Shown here one piece after another: positions 14,201 through 28,699 of a stretch of DNA of 64,000 nt. The stretch lies in NCBI GenBank assembly GCA_008933995.1, contig WARS01000007.1, forward strand, positions 6,630,923-6,694,922, given 5' to 3'. A model generated the notes under the pieces. That model was not told the origin of the DNA, searched no databases, and saw only the letters and a program-made list of their open reading frames with translations. The translations under genes were made by a program, and so were the position numbers. The stretch comes from Datnioides undecimradiatus. Its lineage: Eukaryota > Chordata > Actinopteri > Lobotiformes > Datnioididae. Each line of letters begins with the position of its first letter. Positions within the stretch are counted from its first letter, which is position 1.

Positions 14201-17200
14201 CAGAGAACCTGTGGAAATGGTGAAAGTACAGTGAGCGCACCAAAAGGCCCTGCCTCCTCTCTTTTTTTCTTTTCTTTGATCATTTTCTACGACTCCAGTG
14301 TTAATGGATTTCTGAATTGGGTGTTGAATGTATCAAATCTTCTTCATGTCCCAGATTTAAAAGCCCATTTATTTTAACCTTTCTTGTAATAATATCATAA
14401 ATGCACCATTTAACAAAAGAAGTGGTGTTGTACTGTATTACAGTGATCAATTGTTAATATGACTGCTGCTATGGAAAAGAATCCAGTCACATGTTAGACG
14501 AAACTCTGTGCTGTTGCAAATGGGAGCAAAACATGGCAGCAGAGTCTGAAGAAAATGAATTTAAAGTGATTGTTTTATCATTTTTGGACATCATTTTATC
14601 TTCACCTTTAACTCAAACTGAATTTTAAACTCTGGTTATCACTGAGATATATATATTCTCTCCACAAAATATTATGTACAAAGGTTTGGATGTTTGACTT
14701 GTATCAAAAAACAAAAAAACTCCAGTCATGTTTTATGATTCAACCAGGAGAGCTTCATGTACGTCTAGTCCCATGAAGTGCTCCAGCTGTCAGTCACTTC
14801 ACACTGAGTAAAAATGATGAGCAGGACTTTTACTTCTGCAGCTCTGGACCCTGAAAATAAATCCGACCATTCTGCAACTCTATTAGATTCCTGCAGGTCA
14901 AAGGTCCTTTTCAAACATGAATCCCCATTGTGTAACTGCTGTGCTGAGTGAAACACAACAGTCTGAATCTTTGAAACTAAAAACTGCACCAATAAAACAC
15001 AACATCCATTGATTGTACTCGCAACAAGGTGGCAGCGCTCTCTCCTCTTAAATTATTCAAACTCAGGATCCCTCGTCAGGCTCTGCTGCCGATCACGTCC
15101 ACCGAGCAGATAAGACTACATGTTGAATATCCATTATGTGCGTCATTTGTGCTCAGAATCAACACCTTATCAAATAATTACATGCATCACTTAAAATGTG
15201 CAACCCAGTGTGACAGAGCTCAAGCTGACTCTCACCATTTTCTTCACACCTCCTCCCACATTCTCTACTCTTTTTTCTATTATTCCTTAGGTTTATGCAT
15301 CTCTTTCAAGGTGTTGAAAGAGTGGCAGACAGCAGATGGTATGGAGGAAGGTAGTGTGTGTCCGTGTGTGTGTGTGTGTGTGTCGGCAGGAGATAGGTAA
15401 GGCAGCTTCAGAGTATCAAGTGACCGACAGGGCTCCTCTCCGGTTGTCCCAAACATAAAAGAGACATCTGGGCCGGCTAAGGAATCGCCATCAGCCCTCG
15501 CTGTGTGTGTTGTGAAGGACATAATGTAATCTGACAGACGCACAAAAGAGGATTTAGATTTCCGTTGGTGGTCGCTCTCTTAATATGATAACAATTAAAA
15601 CCATGCAATTATAAAGATCATCACTGCAGTGGCTTGATTTTCACAAGCGCTTTGCTCTCCTCTGATGATTGCCAGTGTTTTTACTCTCCTTCTGTGCTGA
15701 CCATGGCCACATCAGAGGACTTTGCAACCTCACAGAAAGTCCTTTTCTCGTGAGGAGATTATTTAAATCATCCCCTCTTGTGCTTACGTAACTCTATTAA
15801 ATCCCTCTTCTTCCTCCTCCTCCTGTGCAGCAATCATTGAATGGCTGCTTGCATCAGGTAGTGCAAGAGAATTTGCCTGAATATGTGTAATTCACTAGTA
15901 GTGTAGTCAAACTTACAAACTACAGAGGAAACTTCAACCACAGGGAAGCAAAATCTCTGGGCAGCTGCGACAATATGATCTCATATGACTGTACTATAAA
16001 AAAGTTGGATGGGAACAGATTACATTACGTCATTGCTGCAATATTAAGAAATTATATATGTCAAATTATTATAATGTTTACTTGGTCAGCACAAAACCTC
16101 TCTATATATAATTACATGATCAGCTTCACCACTGCTCATTTTCCAAGTTGAGTCAGTCTTGAACAGTGATCAGGGATGCAGTCACGCATTGCTTTTCACA
16201 ACACACTGTAGATGAGTCACGATGCCTTTCCCTCCTTACATAAGAAAACAATCACACTATTAAGGAATATAACATTAACCTAAGATAATATCAAATCATA
16301 AAAGCCCATATTTACTGTATTGAGTGATGTTACTGCTTTGCCCTTGTCATTTAGTTACTAAATAAAGGACACATGTCAGAATCTGTGTGGCAATAATTGG
16401 TGGTCACAATTATCTAAAAAAAAAAAGGCAGAAGAAGCATCTCAGTGAGTTTGACTGAACTGTGTATAACATAAAATGTAAAATAAATTGTGTGTCCATA
16501 CATTTTTCCATACATTTTACATGTTTCTTCTTTGTTTTTACACTGCCTTAGGTCTTGGTCTCTGAGAAAAGACGGTACCTGCTTTTGAGGACAGTCCTTT
16601 CATTTTTATAAATACTCATCATTACCAAAGTTTTCTCTTCCATAAACCTTCGCTAACGTTACGAGAAAGCTATTTTTTAGAGTCTTTAGTTACAGTTACC
16701 TCCTGTAACCTAGACCTACAAGACTCACATTTATTGTCCTTGGTCATCATTTGTGGAGAAGAAGCAGGGGACAAAGAAGCTGACTTCACTAACATTCAAT
16801 GCCAGACCTGCATGTCAGCAAACAGAAGACTCTCTCTTGCCATGCAGCGTTGCTCTGCTCCATTTTCCCTTCTCTAACATTCTGTAGTAAAGCCATTCAG
16901 AGACAAGACTCGCTTTGTAAAGGGTTATTGCCTGTCATGCTGTTACCCTGCATTGCGCAGTCTATGGTTATACAGCTAAATGAAACACAAGTGCACTGTA
17001 CATAGTAAGTTCCTATCAGGTGGTCACCATTTACCACAGCCGGGTGGGCTGGGTTTCTTTCTTTTATTTTCTGACCATTTGAAAAAAAAGCAGTAGCTCC
17101 CTTTTACGGGTTTCAGTCACTCCAGAAAGGTCTCTCAAACTACTCCTTGCTTTCACCCTCTGAGCAGGATAATAATCACCACTGGGCTTGTGTGTGTATG

Positions 17201-18700
17201 TGATATGTGGTAGCTACATACACACCTCTCCCTGGGCCTGCTCATAATTATACCTGTCAAGGAGCAACAGACAAAACCAAAGTAACAATGAAGCTGTATC
17301 CTCATTGATATTCAAAGCAGACCTCCTGTAGTCTCATGACTCCCACGGGTGGTTGATACGAAGCCCGAAATATCCAACAAGCTCGAGTCAACCAAAAACC
17401 CTGCGAGGTCAGGCCAGCTGTGCACTATTGTTAATACTTCTTATCAATGTTATCTGCCTACACCGTAAAAAAGCTGAGTTTGGAGCACATCACTGTGAAG
17501 CCTCCATCAATCATCACCCACTGACAAGAATCCACTTTAAAAACATTATTTTCCTGAGCTGACTCTCAACAGTTATGTTTTGATGTCTTGATTCATACAT
17601 AAACTTCAGTTTTACACATTTGAGTTTCCCACTCGTTAATGCAAAAACAAATCTGTTATCTAGAGATGTCTATAATCACAGGTCAGGTTTATTTAGTTGA
17701 CTATCTCAAGGTTTGAACATGATGCCTGCTGCTATGGCAAGTCCAGTCGACCACTACACAGATATAAGAGATATGTCGGTCCTCCAGCTGTCAAACATCA
17801 GTTAGTACACATTTGCTGCAAACTGCTTTACTAACTTTGATTATAGTGTATTGTACATTCATTTAAGTGTGTGAAAGCAGCTGTGATCTTTAGGATTCTT
17901 TATGAATATATAAGAAACAATAATGGTCAGATCTAGCTGATAATTAAAGGTCTTGGACTGGGGAAAAATAGGACCTTTTGATTTATAGAATATGACTGAA
18001 TTATGTACATATTACAGATATATATTAAATGTATATTGGTCTGAAAAACATTTTTTATTATGTCTTTCCCGACTTCAGGTGCTAATCTCAATCAAGATGT
18101 TTACAAACTCACAGAGCAGATGCAGTACAATGAATACCTGCATAATGCATTGCAAATCCAAGGTAACAGCCCTACAATAAAAACATTTGTCATGCTGATT
18201 GTTTGATTGTTTCAAACAAAAAGAGTTGATTCCATCCATTTTTGTGTAATTGCATTGCTTCGTGCAAAATACAGTCTACACAGTGATATTATGGTTCTCA
18301 TTTTTTGTTTTTAATGACTGCAGTCTAATACAACAGTCTTTTACCAGTGTAAACTAAACTTTACAGCACCACAAACTGCAGCCATAAACTGACCACGAAA
18401 TGGACTCAGCCCTTTTCAACCACAAAAACTAAACACTATAACCTTCACGAAGGCAGGTTTTTACTACAGGGCTGCTGAAGTAGAGTGCTTTAGTTTTAGC
18501 TACGAGTACTAATAAACTGACAATGGAGTTGATATCCACAGGCATTTAGTCTACCTAATACAACAAATTCAAACAACTTTATTTTCACATGAGGTGTGAA
18601 AATGGTTTGTCTCATCACAGACCTTAAATAATACAATCTGATGTCTGTAAAACTCAGAGCACCCCTGGGACTAATAGAATAAGTCATTTCCTGGCTGTAG
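11200..18700. other. non-coding stretch, nothing recognised apart from simple repeats
   Basis: Mostly AT-rich sequence with GT- and GA-rich tracts (14,110-14,150; 15,354-15,383). No exon with a recognisable product and no transposon relic was identified. Confidence 0.5.
15364..15383. repeat. (GT)n microsatellite
   Basis: Perfect GT run of ten units inside a GT-rich tract. Confidence 0.9.
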
Positions 18701-18759
18701 ACAGAAGTGACCAGAAATGGAGGGATTCAGCTCATTGACCGGATATTAATGGCTGCTTC

Positions 18760-18905
18760 CAGTGATTTAGTGCTGTGGGGACCAGGTGATGGATTGGGGA
18801 CACCTTCGCTGTGAACTGAAGCATTTGGCGGCTCCATTGTAAAGCAATTAGACCATTACAATAGAGTCACTTTGGCAGCGAATCTGTCTAAAAGACCCCA
18901 GGTGG
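18760..18905. promoter_or_regulatory. candidate conserved non-coding element
   Basis: About 145 bp of balanced composition, free of simple repeats, with an inverted pair CATTGTAA ... TTACAATA at 18,836-18,865 around a homeodomain-type core CAATTAGA. This is the texture of a vertebrate enhancer core, but conservation cannot be judged from one sequence. Confidence 0.25.
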
Positions 18906-18909
18906 GCCT

Positions 18910-21900
18910 ACAAGTGCAAGGAATGAGGGCTACAACTGTATGTGCGTCTGTATATGCACACGTAGGGTTCCATTAATACAGGTGGCACGTATACAGACGA
19001 GAGTATCCCAGTTCAAAAAATTAGTGAAAGTTCTAAGCTATCATCTTCTGCCAAGACAACTGGAGGTGAGAGGGTCGGCTTGTATATAAAACAGAGATTT
19101 CAGATGGGTACTGGGGTCCGACAAAGGGCAGCTAGATAAATCATGAACAAGTGTAAAAGATTGCTGCTTAAAATGCAGCAAAAGACAACATGTGGTGCCC
19201 AGGCTGCATATGAAAATAAGAAGTGCTTTTCAGTCAGTCTTCACGTCAACCCTCCGATGACACTTCAATATTCATCGGTACAGTGTGCCACAACACAAAA
19301 ACGGTCAGCGTTGGCCCCCACCCACTTAATTAAACCAATTTATAAATATTTCATTTGATAATTATAGAGAGGAACAGAACTAAGGTGCTGCACTAATCTT
19401 TGAGATATTGCATTTGCTGGAAGGGTTGTACAATAATAGGGTTGAAATCAATTATGACATAAATAAATAAAATTAACATGAATTTTTCAGTAGTCATCAT
19501 AATATTGCCAATGGAAGCAAAAATCTCACCTGACATAATCAGTCAGTTGATGTTAACTTTGGTCCGCTGTTATGTAATACAGATCAAACTTTACTTTATT
19601 CCGTCCATGCCCTGTTTCTGCTTCTTCTAACTCTTTTTCCCCTCTACCACCTCCTTTTACAGCAGCCAAATCATCTAACAGCACTCAGTCTCTTCTACCC
19701 TCCCTCCTGATTAAAAGCTTGAGAGACTGCGTTCCTCCACTTTAAGTAGCTGTGCTCTAATGACCTGAGCAAAACACTTCACTTCTGTTCTTTTCTGTAA
19801 GAAAAACCTGTGGTTTCTAATGTAGATGTGCTGATGAGGAATAAAGAAGGACAGAGGAAATAAACTGTGTTCAAGTTTTGGGTAAAAGAAAAGTGATCTG
19901 TGGGTCAGGGAGTTAAACGCTGTGCAGTGTGCAAACATTTATTCATTGTGGGTTGGAAAGTGGAGGAAAGCCTCCAGCTGAGCTGTGTGAATGAGGTTGT
20001 TCTGAGATGGTCCAACATGTTATTTTAAACTACAGGGAACAAAACACAAAAAGGAGGTATTGTCTAGGGTAAACTTCTTCTTCTTAAAGTTTAGGTCAGC
20101 ATGTGGACTGATGACAAGGCAAATGTTCACCACAGGACTAGATCTCTGTGGTTCATGGAAATGCTCTTCTGTCCTTGAGGCAGAGGACTGAAGCTGCCAA
20201 GAATTTAAGAAGTACAAGTGCTGATCCTCCAAACTTCAGCCATGACTTCCACTCGTATGGCCACACACACAGTCACCACTGGAAGCAGGCCAGTCTAAGC
20301 CAGTGGCCAAATAAACGTTGGCCAGTGGAGTAGAAAGGTGCAAAGCATCTTGCTCAAGGGCACGACAAGGGTAGTTTTTGAAGAACACCCATTCACTTTG
20401 TTTAATCAGAGGTTCCCAGCTGGTCCAACAATTCCATCTGCTCTCCCTCCACAACAAGCTGCTGTTACACAAACAGAATATTCAGCACTTTAAGTGTCCC
20501 ATTTTCCAGGTGAACATATATATCAGAGACACAGTGCTTGATTTAGGTATATACAGTTCAGCTCAGAGGTAAAATGTACTAATGTAAAGTTCCTAACAAA
20601 GCAGTCACTACCTTCAGTCAGACCATCAAGGCCTCTGATCAAACACTTAAAGGTGTAAAATGTTAAATATCAGCAATTGTCCCCAGGAGTTTGTTAAAAC
20701 AGACTAGAATTTGCAGTGGTGGCTTAACTAACCATACAATCATAGCATCACTTGGAAAACCATAGTAACTGTGAAGTCTGCCTTTATGCTTATTTAGATG
20801 GTGATCCTGTTCTAAAAACATTTATATTCTGAGCAATAATACATTTGAAAAAGAAACAAAACAGTGAAAATATTGGCTTTTTGTTGTAGTAATTATTTTT
20901 TAAATGAAACTTCTCAAGTAAAATTTTGTGGTCTTATTTCATTTTCTTTTTGGCATTTTGATCACTGAAAATCACCTATCATTAATACTATAAGTGTTTG
21001 AATGAAGGTATAATGAATAAATCCTGTGTGTCTTAAGAGACAAGTGCTGAGATTTACAGAAAAAATGGGGTTACTTACATAACCTCACAAATCTTTTCAA
21101 CAAGAAACATTTGAGAGAGGCGGCCAAAAGGTCCCTTTGCTCCTGCAGCTTAGACAGCACACATCAATGAAATGTATTCACTACAAGACCGAGGTGAGGT
21201 TTTTCTAAGAGCAACGGCATTTTGTAAGCCATTTACAGTAAAGAGCACCTTTCATACAAAGCAGAGCACAACAAGCACATCAAGATTTGTATACACATAA
21301 ATAATTTCTCTGAGTGCACATGTTTGTTAATAAATGAGCCTCTTGTGATATAAAATGCCCTCTGAAACTCTGGAGAAGTGGTTATGTAAAACCTTTAATG
21401 AGTGGAATCCCAAAGAAGGTGACCAAAACACAAGTTATCCACTTGTTTTGGAGTTTTAAGCTTTTTTTAATCCAGAAGAGTTAGTTAAATAGAACTTACC
21501 ATGTTTGCTGATTTTCCTGAAGTGCTCTACTTCATATTCAGTTACACACACTACAAGACCCTGTCCAGAAGATAGCACATCCTTGACCGTTTGCCACTTA
21601 TGATTGCTCATGGTACATGTTAGCAGTAGCTGTTGAAAGTTGCGAATAAGGAGGGAAGCGAAATAAGTCACCTTTGCAGCGATTTCACCAGCGCAACATT
21701 TGTGCTGTTTGTACTGTGGAGTTGTCTAACCTTCAGGGTGCCTTTAGGCAACAATCAGTCCCATGTTTACAGAGAGATGCTCTGTGAACCTCTTTGGTGA
21801 CTTGGTAAAGAAATGTGCTGCTCAGTGTTATTAGATACATACTAACACCAACCAAGTATGTAAACACAAGCCCAGGGGCAGGCCTAAAGGCATTGTAACA

Positions 21901-24900
21901 CATTTATTCCAGGCTGCTCACCACAGCGCTTAATCAGCTATAGCAGCCAGTGTGTCCTCACACTGCCAAGACACTCCACAGACTGAGGCCTTGGTTTGTT
22001 TAGAGAGGACGCAACACTACCACAAATGTTAAGGGGTCCAAACTATAACCGCTTCTGGGCTGGACACAGAAGGGTCACTTCAACACATTATAAAATGTAT
22101 TAAACTTATACTTTTTAATTTTATGTATGGATGCCCTGATTGATCAGCCAGCAACAAAAAAGCCGATAATCAGTATAAATATCTAATCAAATGAACAATT
22201 TTAGTTGCCAGTTCGGAAAACCAATCAACGCCACTTAACGCATGGGCCAATTTTCATACGAGTTAGTGTCACTGTTGCATACTAATTAACATGTTAGCAG
22301 TGTGGAACTATTTCAAAGTCAAAGTGTGTGAGACAGATGTTCACACTTCCCCACACAACACACGTGCAGCACAGCACAGGAATGCACTGATATATGCAAA
22401 TGGAAACTGTTTGACATATACTATTGTTAAAGCAGCTGCTTTACAAAACAAAACAAAGAAAAACAAAACAAAAAATGATTGTTATTGCAGTGTATGGGCC
22501 AATTAAATGCCGTGACTGGTGTTCAGCTGCAAAAATGAACAGGGCCTGCCTAAATTTATACACAAGAAAAGCCAAACCATCTTTATTTGGCATTTTTCAT
22601 TACTGGCCATTACACTGGCCTTACACCCTGATTATAAAACTCCCTCTATCCAACAGCCAAAAAAGACTTGATATGAGATACATATAAATATCTTACTATA
22701 TCAGACATGAAACAGTTCCAAACTAGTCCTACTGGGAAAGGCCCCCCAGATACTAACAGAGTGTCTCATCCTTGAAGCCTTTACTCTTGTAAAAGTGAAA
22801 CATTAAATCTTTCTCTTCCATTACTGCAGAATGTAAAAAACACATGTATTATGTAGCTTCTCTCGTCACACACAGGACTGACACTTTCTCCTGTCAGGCT
22901 CTGGACTGATTTTCTGACTGTTTGCATTTTTCAGATTGTTTTCCTCATCATGACATTTTGTGAAATGAGTAATTCTTGGCAGCTTGACAGACGATTCTGT
23001 CTCCAGTCCGTCTCTGCAGTAAAGACGGGAGACACTTTCAACCCGTTGTCACTCATCTGAAATTTATTTCCTCTGTGAAACCCATGGTACACAAGCCGCC
23101 AGAGGCTCCCATAGGCCAGACTAGGCTAACTCTAACACTTCCTTGAAAATAATATGACCGCAAGTTTTCAAACTGAATTTCCAGAAAAAAATATTGTCTC
23201 GTAATCGGGTCAGTATAGTGATACATCTTGTTATTTCAGAACCACTTTCTCTTAGCCTCTTGGTAAGCCTGGCCAGTAGGGTCACTGAACAACAAAATGT
23301 TGGTGTCAAACAGGGTTAAAGACACGTAGTGTTACACATTAACATCTGGATCAGTGAACAGTAAATCTTAAGTGGTGTCCTCACCGGAAAAACAACCTCT
23401 TTTCCTCACAGGCAACCTCAGACAACCTCTGGGTGGTTGAATAATAACTCTCTCTGAGGCAAAGTTGCAAGTTGTTGTTATAGCGCCACAAAACCTTTTA
23501 GAGGGAAGTGGATTGTTAGGCATACTGACTTTGACACCAAAGACAGCAGTTACCAAGAGCAAGTCCTTCTCTGTGGCCCTCCAGTCAAAAGCAAACAAAC
23601 TCCTTAACTGATATTCTAATGCTTTAAAGTTGAGTACGTGTTGTGATCAATCGGATGAAAAAGAAATAAAGAACCTTTATATTTGCTTTAAAGAAGCTTT
23701 AAAGAAGCAAATATGCCAAATATGCCATAACATGGGGTATTTTAAGTGTTAATAATATATAACAATAATAATGTATAACAAAGTGATTCTGCTGTTGCTG
23801 ATGTGCAGCCAACACAAGACAAAGATACTGGGGTTATTCACTTTAGGTCTTAGGCTCAGTAACTCCAAACTCTCAAGAGCAAGCCCTCTGGTGCAGGTCT
23901 GAATGTTGACAACGAGCAGGACAAACCTCTGTCACAACCGCAGAATCAGCTTCAAGCTATGAATCAATTAATACCGTCCTCAAGTTTAACAAGATTTCTA
24001 TCTGCCTCCCACCATCTAATCAACACGCCGACCATTAGCAGTCTGCAGTGCTGCTCCAGGCCACTCTGCTCCCATTTCTCTGACTTGTGGCCAAGTCGTT
24101 GCATGTCAATGTGCCTGGCAGCGGCCCAGGTGTCGACCCAGTGAATTTAGACCGGTCGAGTCTTCTGCGTATTTTTAATGCCCTCCCCGTGGTCTCTCTG
24201 TTCCCTTTGCAGGGCACCAAACTACCATATTTCTTGGAATTAATGTAGACAGGGTTCAAAACAAATTAAGACAAAAGTAAGACAGGAAAAACATGACAAC
24301 CAACAAGGTCATCCCAAGATATCTTGTCTTATGTCTTTCCTCTTGAGGTGTTTGCTTTTGAGCCTCTACACCCATATTCTGCCTTTATTTCTCTCTCCCA
24401 GACTTGGGACCAGTACGAATAAAAATACAGAGAGACAGGCTGTCTGTGGCTGACAGCAAGACAAGACCACTTGTCTGCTGTTGCTGTGGCTCTGGCTCTG
24501 CTGTTGCTGTGGCTCTGGCTCCAAAACAACACGATTTATGTCCCTAATCCTATCCCGTCACATCTCCTGACTGTCCAGCACACCACAGAGAAGATGATAA
24601 AGAAAAGTCTAAATGCTGACTGGGTAGCTAACCTTGGCAGTGACTCAAGGGACTGGGGCCAAAGCAGGCTCTTCAGAAGAGGAGAGACTCAGAGACAGAA
24701 AGAAATACAGCTGTAAGCCCTTGATGCGTCCCCTGGGCCAAACAACAATCTACTGCTTTCAGAGGCCATCCGTGAACTCATCAGGCAACACAGGTTTGCT
24801 AAAGTGGAGCGGATTAAGCCTAAGTAGAGGTATACAGCGGGGAGAAAACCGTGTGAATAAGTTATGTGCTGGAAACAAAATAAGTTGCAAAGACTTACTT

Positions 24901-27155
24901 AAGCCAACCTTGCTGTTTCTGAGGAATTAGTGATTTATTATTTGTGTGCAGAACATTCTGGCTTAGCAAATGAGCAATACTGTCTGACAGAATTCATACT
25001 TTTCCAAAATGATCAGATTGGGTCATGTAGCAAAGCTGCAGTAATCCCTGCTTTGGTCAATAAAACTACTAAACGTATCTGGGAGACACACCACTCTGAA
25101 CAATTTTCACCATCTGAAGATTTTATACCTTGCTTGTTTGCTAAATTAAGTTTCAGTAGTGATGGATCAACATCATTACGCATTTCTTTTCAGGTTTGAT
25201 CTTCACCAACTCTCGAAAATCCCATCTGGTTTTTTTTTCTGCTACATGTTCCATTTTGTTTACACTCTAGTTGCTAACTTTGTCCATCTGCCATGTGGTG
25301 CAGTGCAGGTACAGTGGTTTTATCAGAGCTCATTTCCTAAAAACAGCTGCCTGTTGCTGCTGGAAACAGGGTAAATGGGAGCAGTGATCCTGGATCAATC
25401 AAAGCTTTGTGGAGTAACAGAGTTGTGTGAGAACTCTCCTAAGGGCTCATCACTGAGACCACTTTCACATTCCATGCATTTCATTTGATTAGACATTAAT
25501 GTAAAAGTACTGATGAGTGGAGCTTCAAATTTGGATACTTTGTGGGAGCTGGGTTCAGTTTGAGGTGAGAAGAGCCCGGATCAGATGTGAGTGCTGTCAC
25601 AACTGGATTCATCAACAGCGTCCAGACAGCAGCTTATTCAAAGCTGACATTTCATCTGTCAAATGTGCCAAAAGCTAAAATGCACCGAGCTGTTTTCAGA
25701 CTTGGCTGGTAGCTTAGAATATGCCCTGGAAATTTTAAGCATAAAGAATGATGTAATGTGTTAAAGATGATTTAAGTCAGAAACAAAAAAAAGTTTGAGA
25801 ATTCTGAGATTTTCAAAATATATTTGTGTTTAATTATTCTGCTGTTAAAAACTCACAGTGTTGTGTTTTGTTTTTTGTCTAATGTCTGAGTAATGGAAAT
25901 TCAATTACTGAATAAAATCAGTATATAGTCTGTTTAAACAAGGAGTAAGTGCTTTTAGAATCAATCCAGAACTCAATACTCTGTCTAAAGTGTCTAAAAT
26001 GGAAAAGGGTTGTACAACATGGTGCAAAGTGAGTATCTGTAAACTTTTCACACCACAGACACCATCACATACTCTGCTTCGCCCAACATATCACCGACAG
26101 CACACCATGCTCTTGTTCAAAATTAAGATGCTATGACATCAGGTAGAAATATTACAGATTTCTTTTTGGGATCTTCACCGGAATATAAAACACACTGGTG
26201 TGGGTTTGTACACTGTTTGGCTGCAAAACATGAGTGTGTAATGATGAACTGACCAGCAGGTCTGGCAGAGTTTAAAAGGTTAAAATGATTACAGTTCTAA
26301 AAGCCTGTAATAACATTTAGACTAAACTGAGAAGGCATAAAAATAACTGAACTCAAGCAATAATGACCTCCAGGGGGATTTTATCTGAGACAGGGCTTCT
26401 CTTGTGTTGGCTGGGTGCCTGGGCCTGTCAGCCTAATAACAGCTATGCATCAGTGGTAGCAGTGTAACTAGTAGTCATAGCACAGTACCATACTACAGTC
26501 GTTATGGATGGCTTGGTATCAGTGAGTAGCTGAACAAACAATGGCAATGGCTGACAATGGCACAAGTGTAGAGAAGGGAAAATGTATGAACACTATATAC
26601 AAAGAGATGTACGCGACACACATAACTAGCATACATGTTTCATCCACTCTTGGTTTCACTCATAATAAATGACCCACTCTCTGAAAGGATCCTCACTGGT
26701 AAAACTCTCCAACTGTTCATGTACAGTAACAGCAATCAATAGCCTTCACTCCACAGATGAGAGTTATCTTAAAATGTGGAGAAAATTGATTGGAAAAACA
26801 TGGATGGTTAATGCTGTCATTAGTATTCTATCCGACGCAGTTTGAGATCACGTTCGATATGGGGCGCAGAAATGTTCTGCTGCAGTCTTTTGAAAGATTT
26901 TAGTCTGAGGAGAGAAGAGAGATTTAGAGGAACTACTAACACAAAATTAGGCCAATGAACTCATTACTCCAACATGCACCGTCATTGGTCACGTCAAGTG
27001 AAAATGTGTATTAACAAATGGAGCTTATGAGCCTTCCTCAGAGAGGCTTCAGCAATACAGATGAAGCACTTCACAAAGTCACAAAGTGCTTTACACCACT
27101 AAATATAACAATGACAAAACAACAACAAAATGATGAAAATGCATTCATCTGCTGC
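18910..27155. other. non-coding stretch, nothing recognised
   Basis: AT-rich intronic-type DNA. A degenerate stretch near 22,120-22,260 resembles decayed fish DNA-transposon sequence, but too weakly to name. A 23-bp tandem duplication lies at 24,475-24,520. Confidence 0.5.
24475..24520. repeat. perfect tandem duplication of 23 bp
   Basis: Two identical 23-bp copies (24,475-24,497 and 24,498-24,520) built from CTG/GCT-type triplets, beginning CTGCTGTTGCTG. This looks like recent slippage. Confidence 0.9.
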
Positions 27156-27159
27156 TTAA

Positions 27160-27560
27160 GATGTTACAAACTTGGGGCCTGGACCATTAAGGCCAAGCAG
27201 ACGATCTGCACTGTAGGATCGTAGATGATTACATAATCTATCTGTAAATGTCTGAAAGACCTTGACCCTGTAAAGAATGAAATGTATTCTAAAACACACA
27301 GTGAATAAAGGTAAAAACAGGGGTAACATGTTCTCATCTCTTGGCATTAGATAAAAGCCTATAGGTGCAATATTTTGGATTTACTGAAGGCAGGGCTTGT
27401 CTTGTGGCTGAGCACTGCATAAAGAGAATTACAAAAGTCCACATGAGAGGAGATAAAAGCGTGGATGACTTTTGGTAGATCAGTGAAGGTTAGAGAGGAC
27501 TTAATTTGAGCTATAATCCATGGCTGTCGGCAGGAACAAACCGATGACCTTTCAAAATAC
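27160..27560 (-). mobile_element. L2/CR1-type LINE fragment (reverse transcriptase end)
   Basis: Minus-strand translation gives KVIHAFISSHVDFCNSLYAV, a clear relative of the L2-type motif LIHAFISSRLDYCNSL. Further on, the sequence corresponding to RLQLVQNAAA is readable in a degraded form, then HVTPVF and RIHFILYRVKVFQ, equivalent to HITPVL and the following YRI.FK block. The C-terminal part of the reverse transcriptase is therefore present in order over about 400 bp. It is a 5'-truncated, decayed non-LTR retrotransposon copy without the endonuclease, with at least one frame change between the two blocks. No poly-A tail or target duplication was made out. Confidence 0.8.
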
Positions 27561-27579
27561 AGACACACAATTACTATTC

Positions 27580-28640
27580 TAAAAAGCAGCTTATAGATAT
27601 CTGGTACGTTTTGTGGCTGTTTCTCTTCAAGGCAGTATTGTTGCCTTTTTTCACTGATAACGTTTCTATCAATGTCAGTGCATGCAAGCCAGGGCTGCCT
27701 GAGTAGATAGAAATCAAAGTGGCGAACTCTCTTTTTCCTTTATTTTGCCTGAGTAAAAGTCTCATTGAGATTAAAATCTGTTTTTCAAGAGAGACCTCAC
27801 CAAGAGGCTGGCACAAGAACACTCCCAGAAGAGGAAATACAATAAAAAGGTCAAAACAAACAGCCATATGCCACAAAAGGAGAATATGAAATAAATATTA
27901 TATGCTTTATTAAGATGCTTTATGGCATGGGTTTCTAAATCAAGCTAAATGAATAAATAAGAAGCAGAGTATTTTCCAGATTTTTTAAAACTGACTTGAA
28001 CCTTGTTTAAAACTATGCATCCCGACGTTATGAGTACAGAACATTGGGTGTGAATGGGTGCAATCACAAAATCAATAAGAAAAGCATGGTGTAAGGCAGT
28101 GAGGAGAAAGGAAGCAAAAGCATTTAGGACAAAGCAAAGACAAAGCTAAGATGAATTCAGCAACACGGACACCTCACGGGGCTCATAAAACCAAGGACCT
28201 CACAAGGTTTCCTCTTAAATCAATCTAAGCTGTGCACAAATCAGACATGCTCTTTTATCACCTCATTTGCTAATAGGCTTTCTTTACACTCTGAGGCATT
28301 AACAATGGTGCACAAGGCTAATGTAGGGCCAGTCTTTATTCTAGCCTCAGAGCAGTGGGGCTAACCTCCAGCTCCTTCCACACAAACACACACTCCCACT
28401 CTGTGGTTACCAGCTGCTTTGAAGGTGTCCCGTTACACACATGGTTCCTAGTAGTAGCCAGTGTTCAGTTTGCACTGAGCTGCTGCTGCAACACGTTACT
28501 TGCTGATATGACAAAGAGCAAAAGCTGCTTAAAGCAATTAAATTAAATATGGGTCTGGACCAGTTTTGTACTCTGAGGCCACAATTCAGGAGCTTATCAT
28601 ACACAGGAGGTGTGGGATTTATAGGACAAGGCCGATGCAA
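27580..28640. other. non-coding stretch next to whrn exon 1
   Basis: AT-rich with no recognised repeat or exon. It lies immediately inside the presumed first intron of whrn, where intronic enhancers would be plausible, but nothing specific is visible. Confidence 0.45.
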
Positions 28641-28699
28641 GTAGTGGCTATCCCACTATTCCCACTGAATTGCTGAGGGTTACTAATTTATACCCTGTA

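Noticed and set aside
22120-22270. Possible hAT-type relic (CTGATTGATCAGCC ... GCCGATAATCAG)
   Set aside because: Only weakly similar to remembered fish repeats and without ends; too decayed to name.
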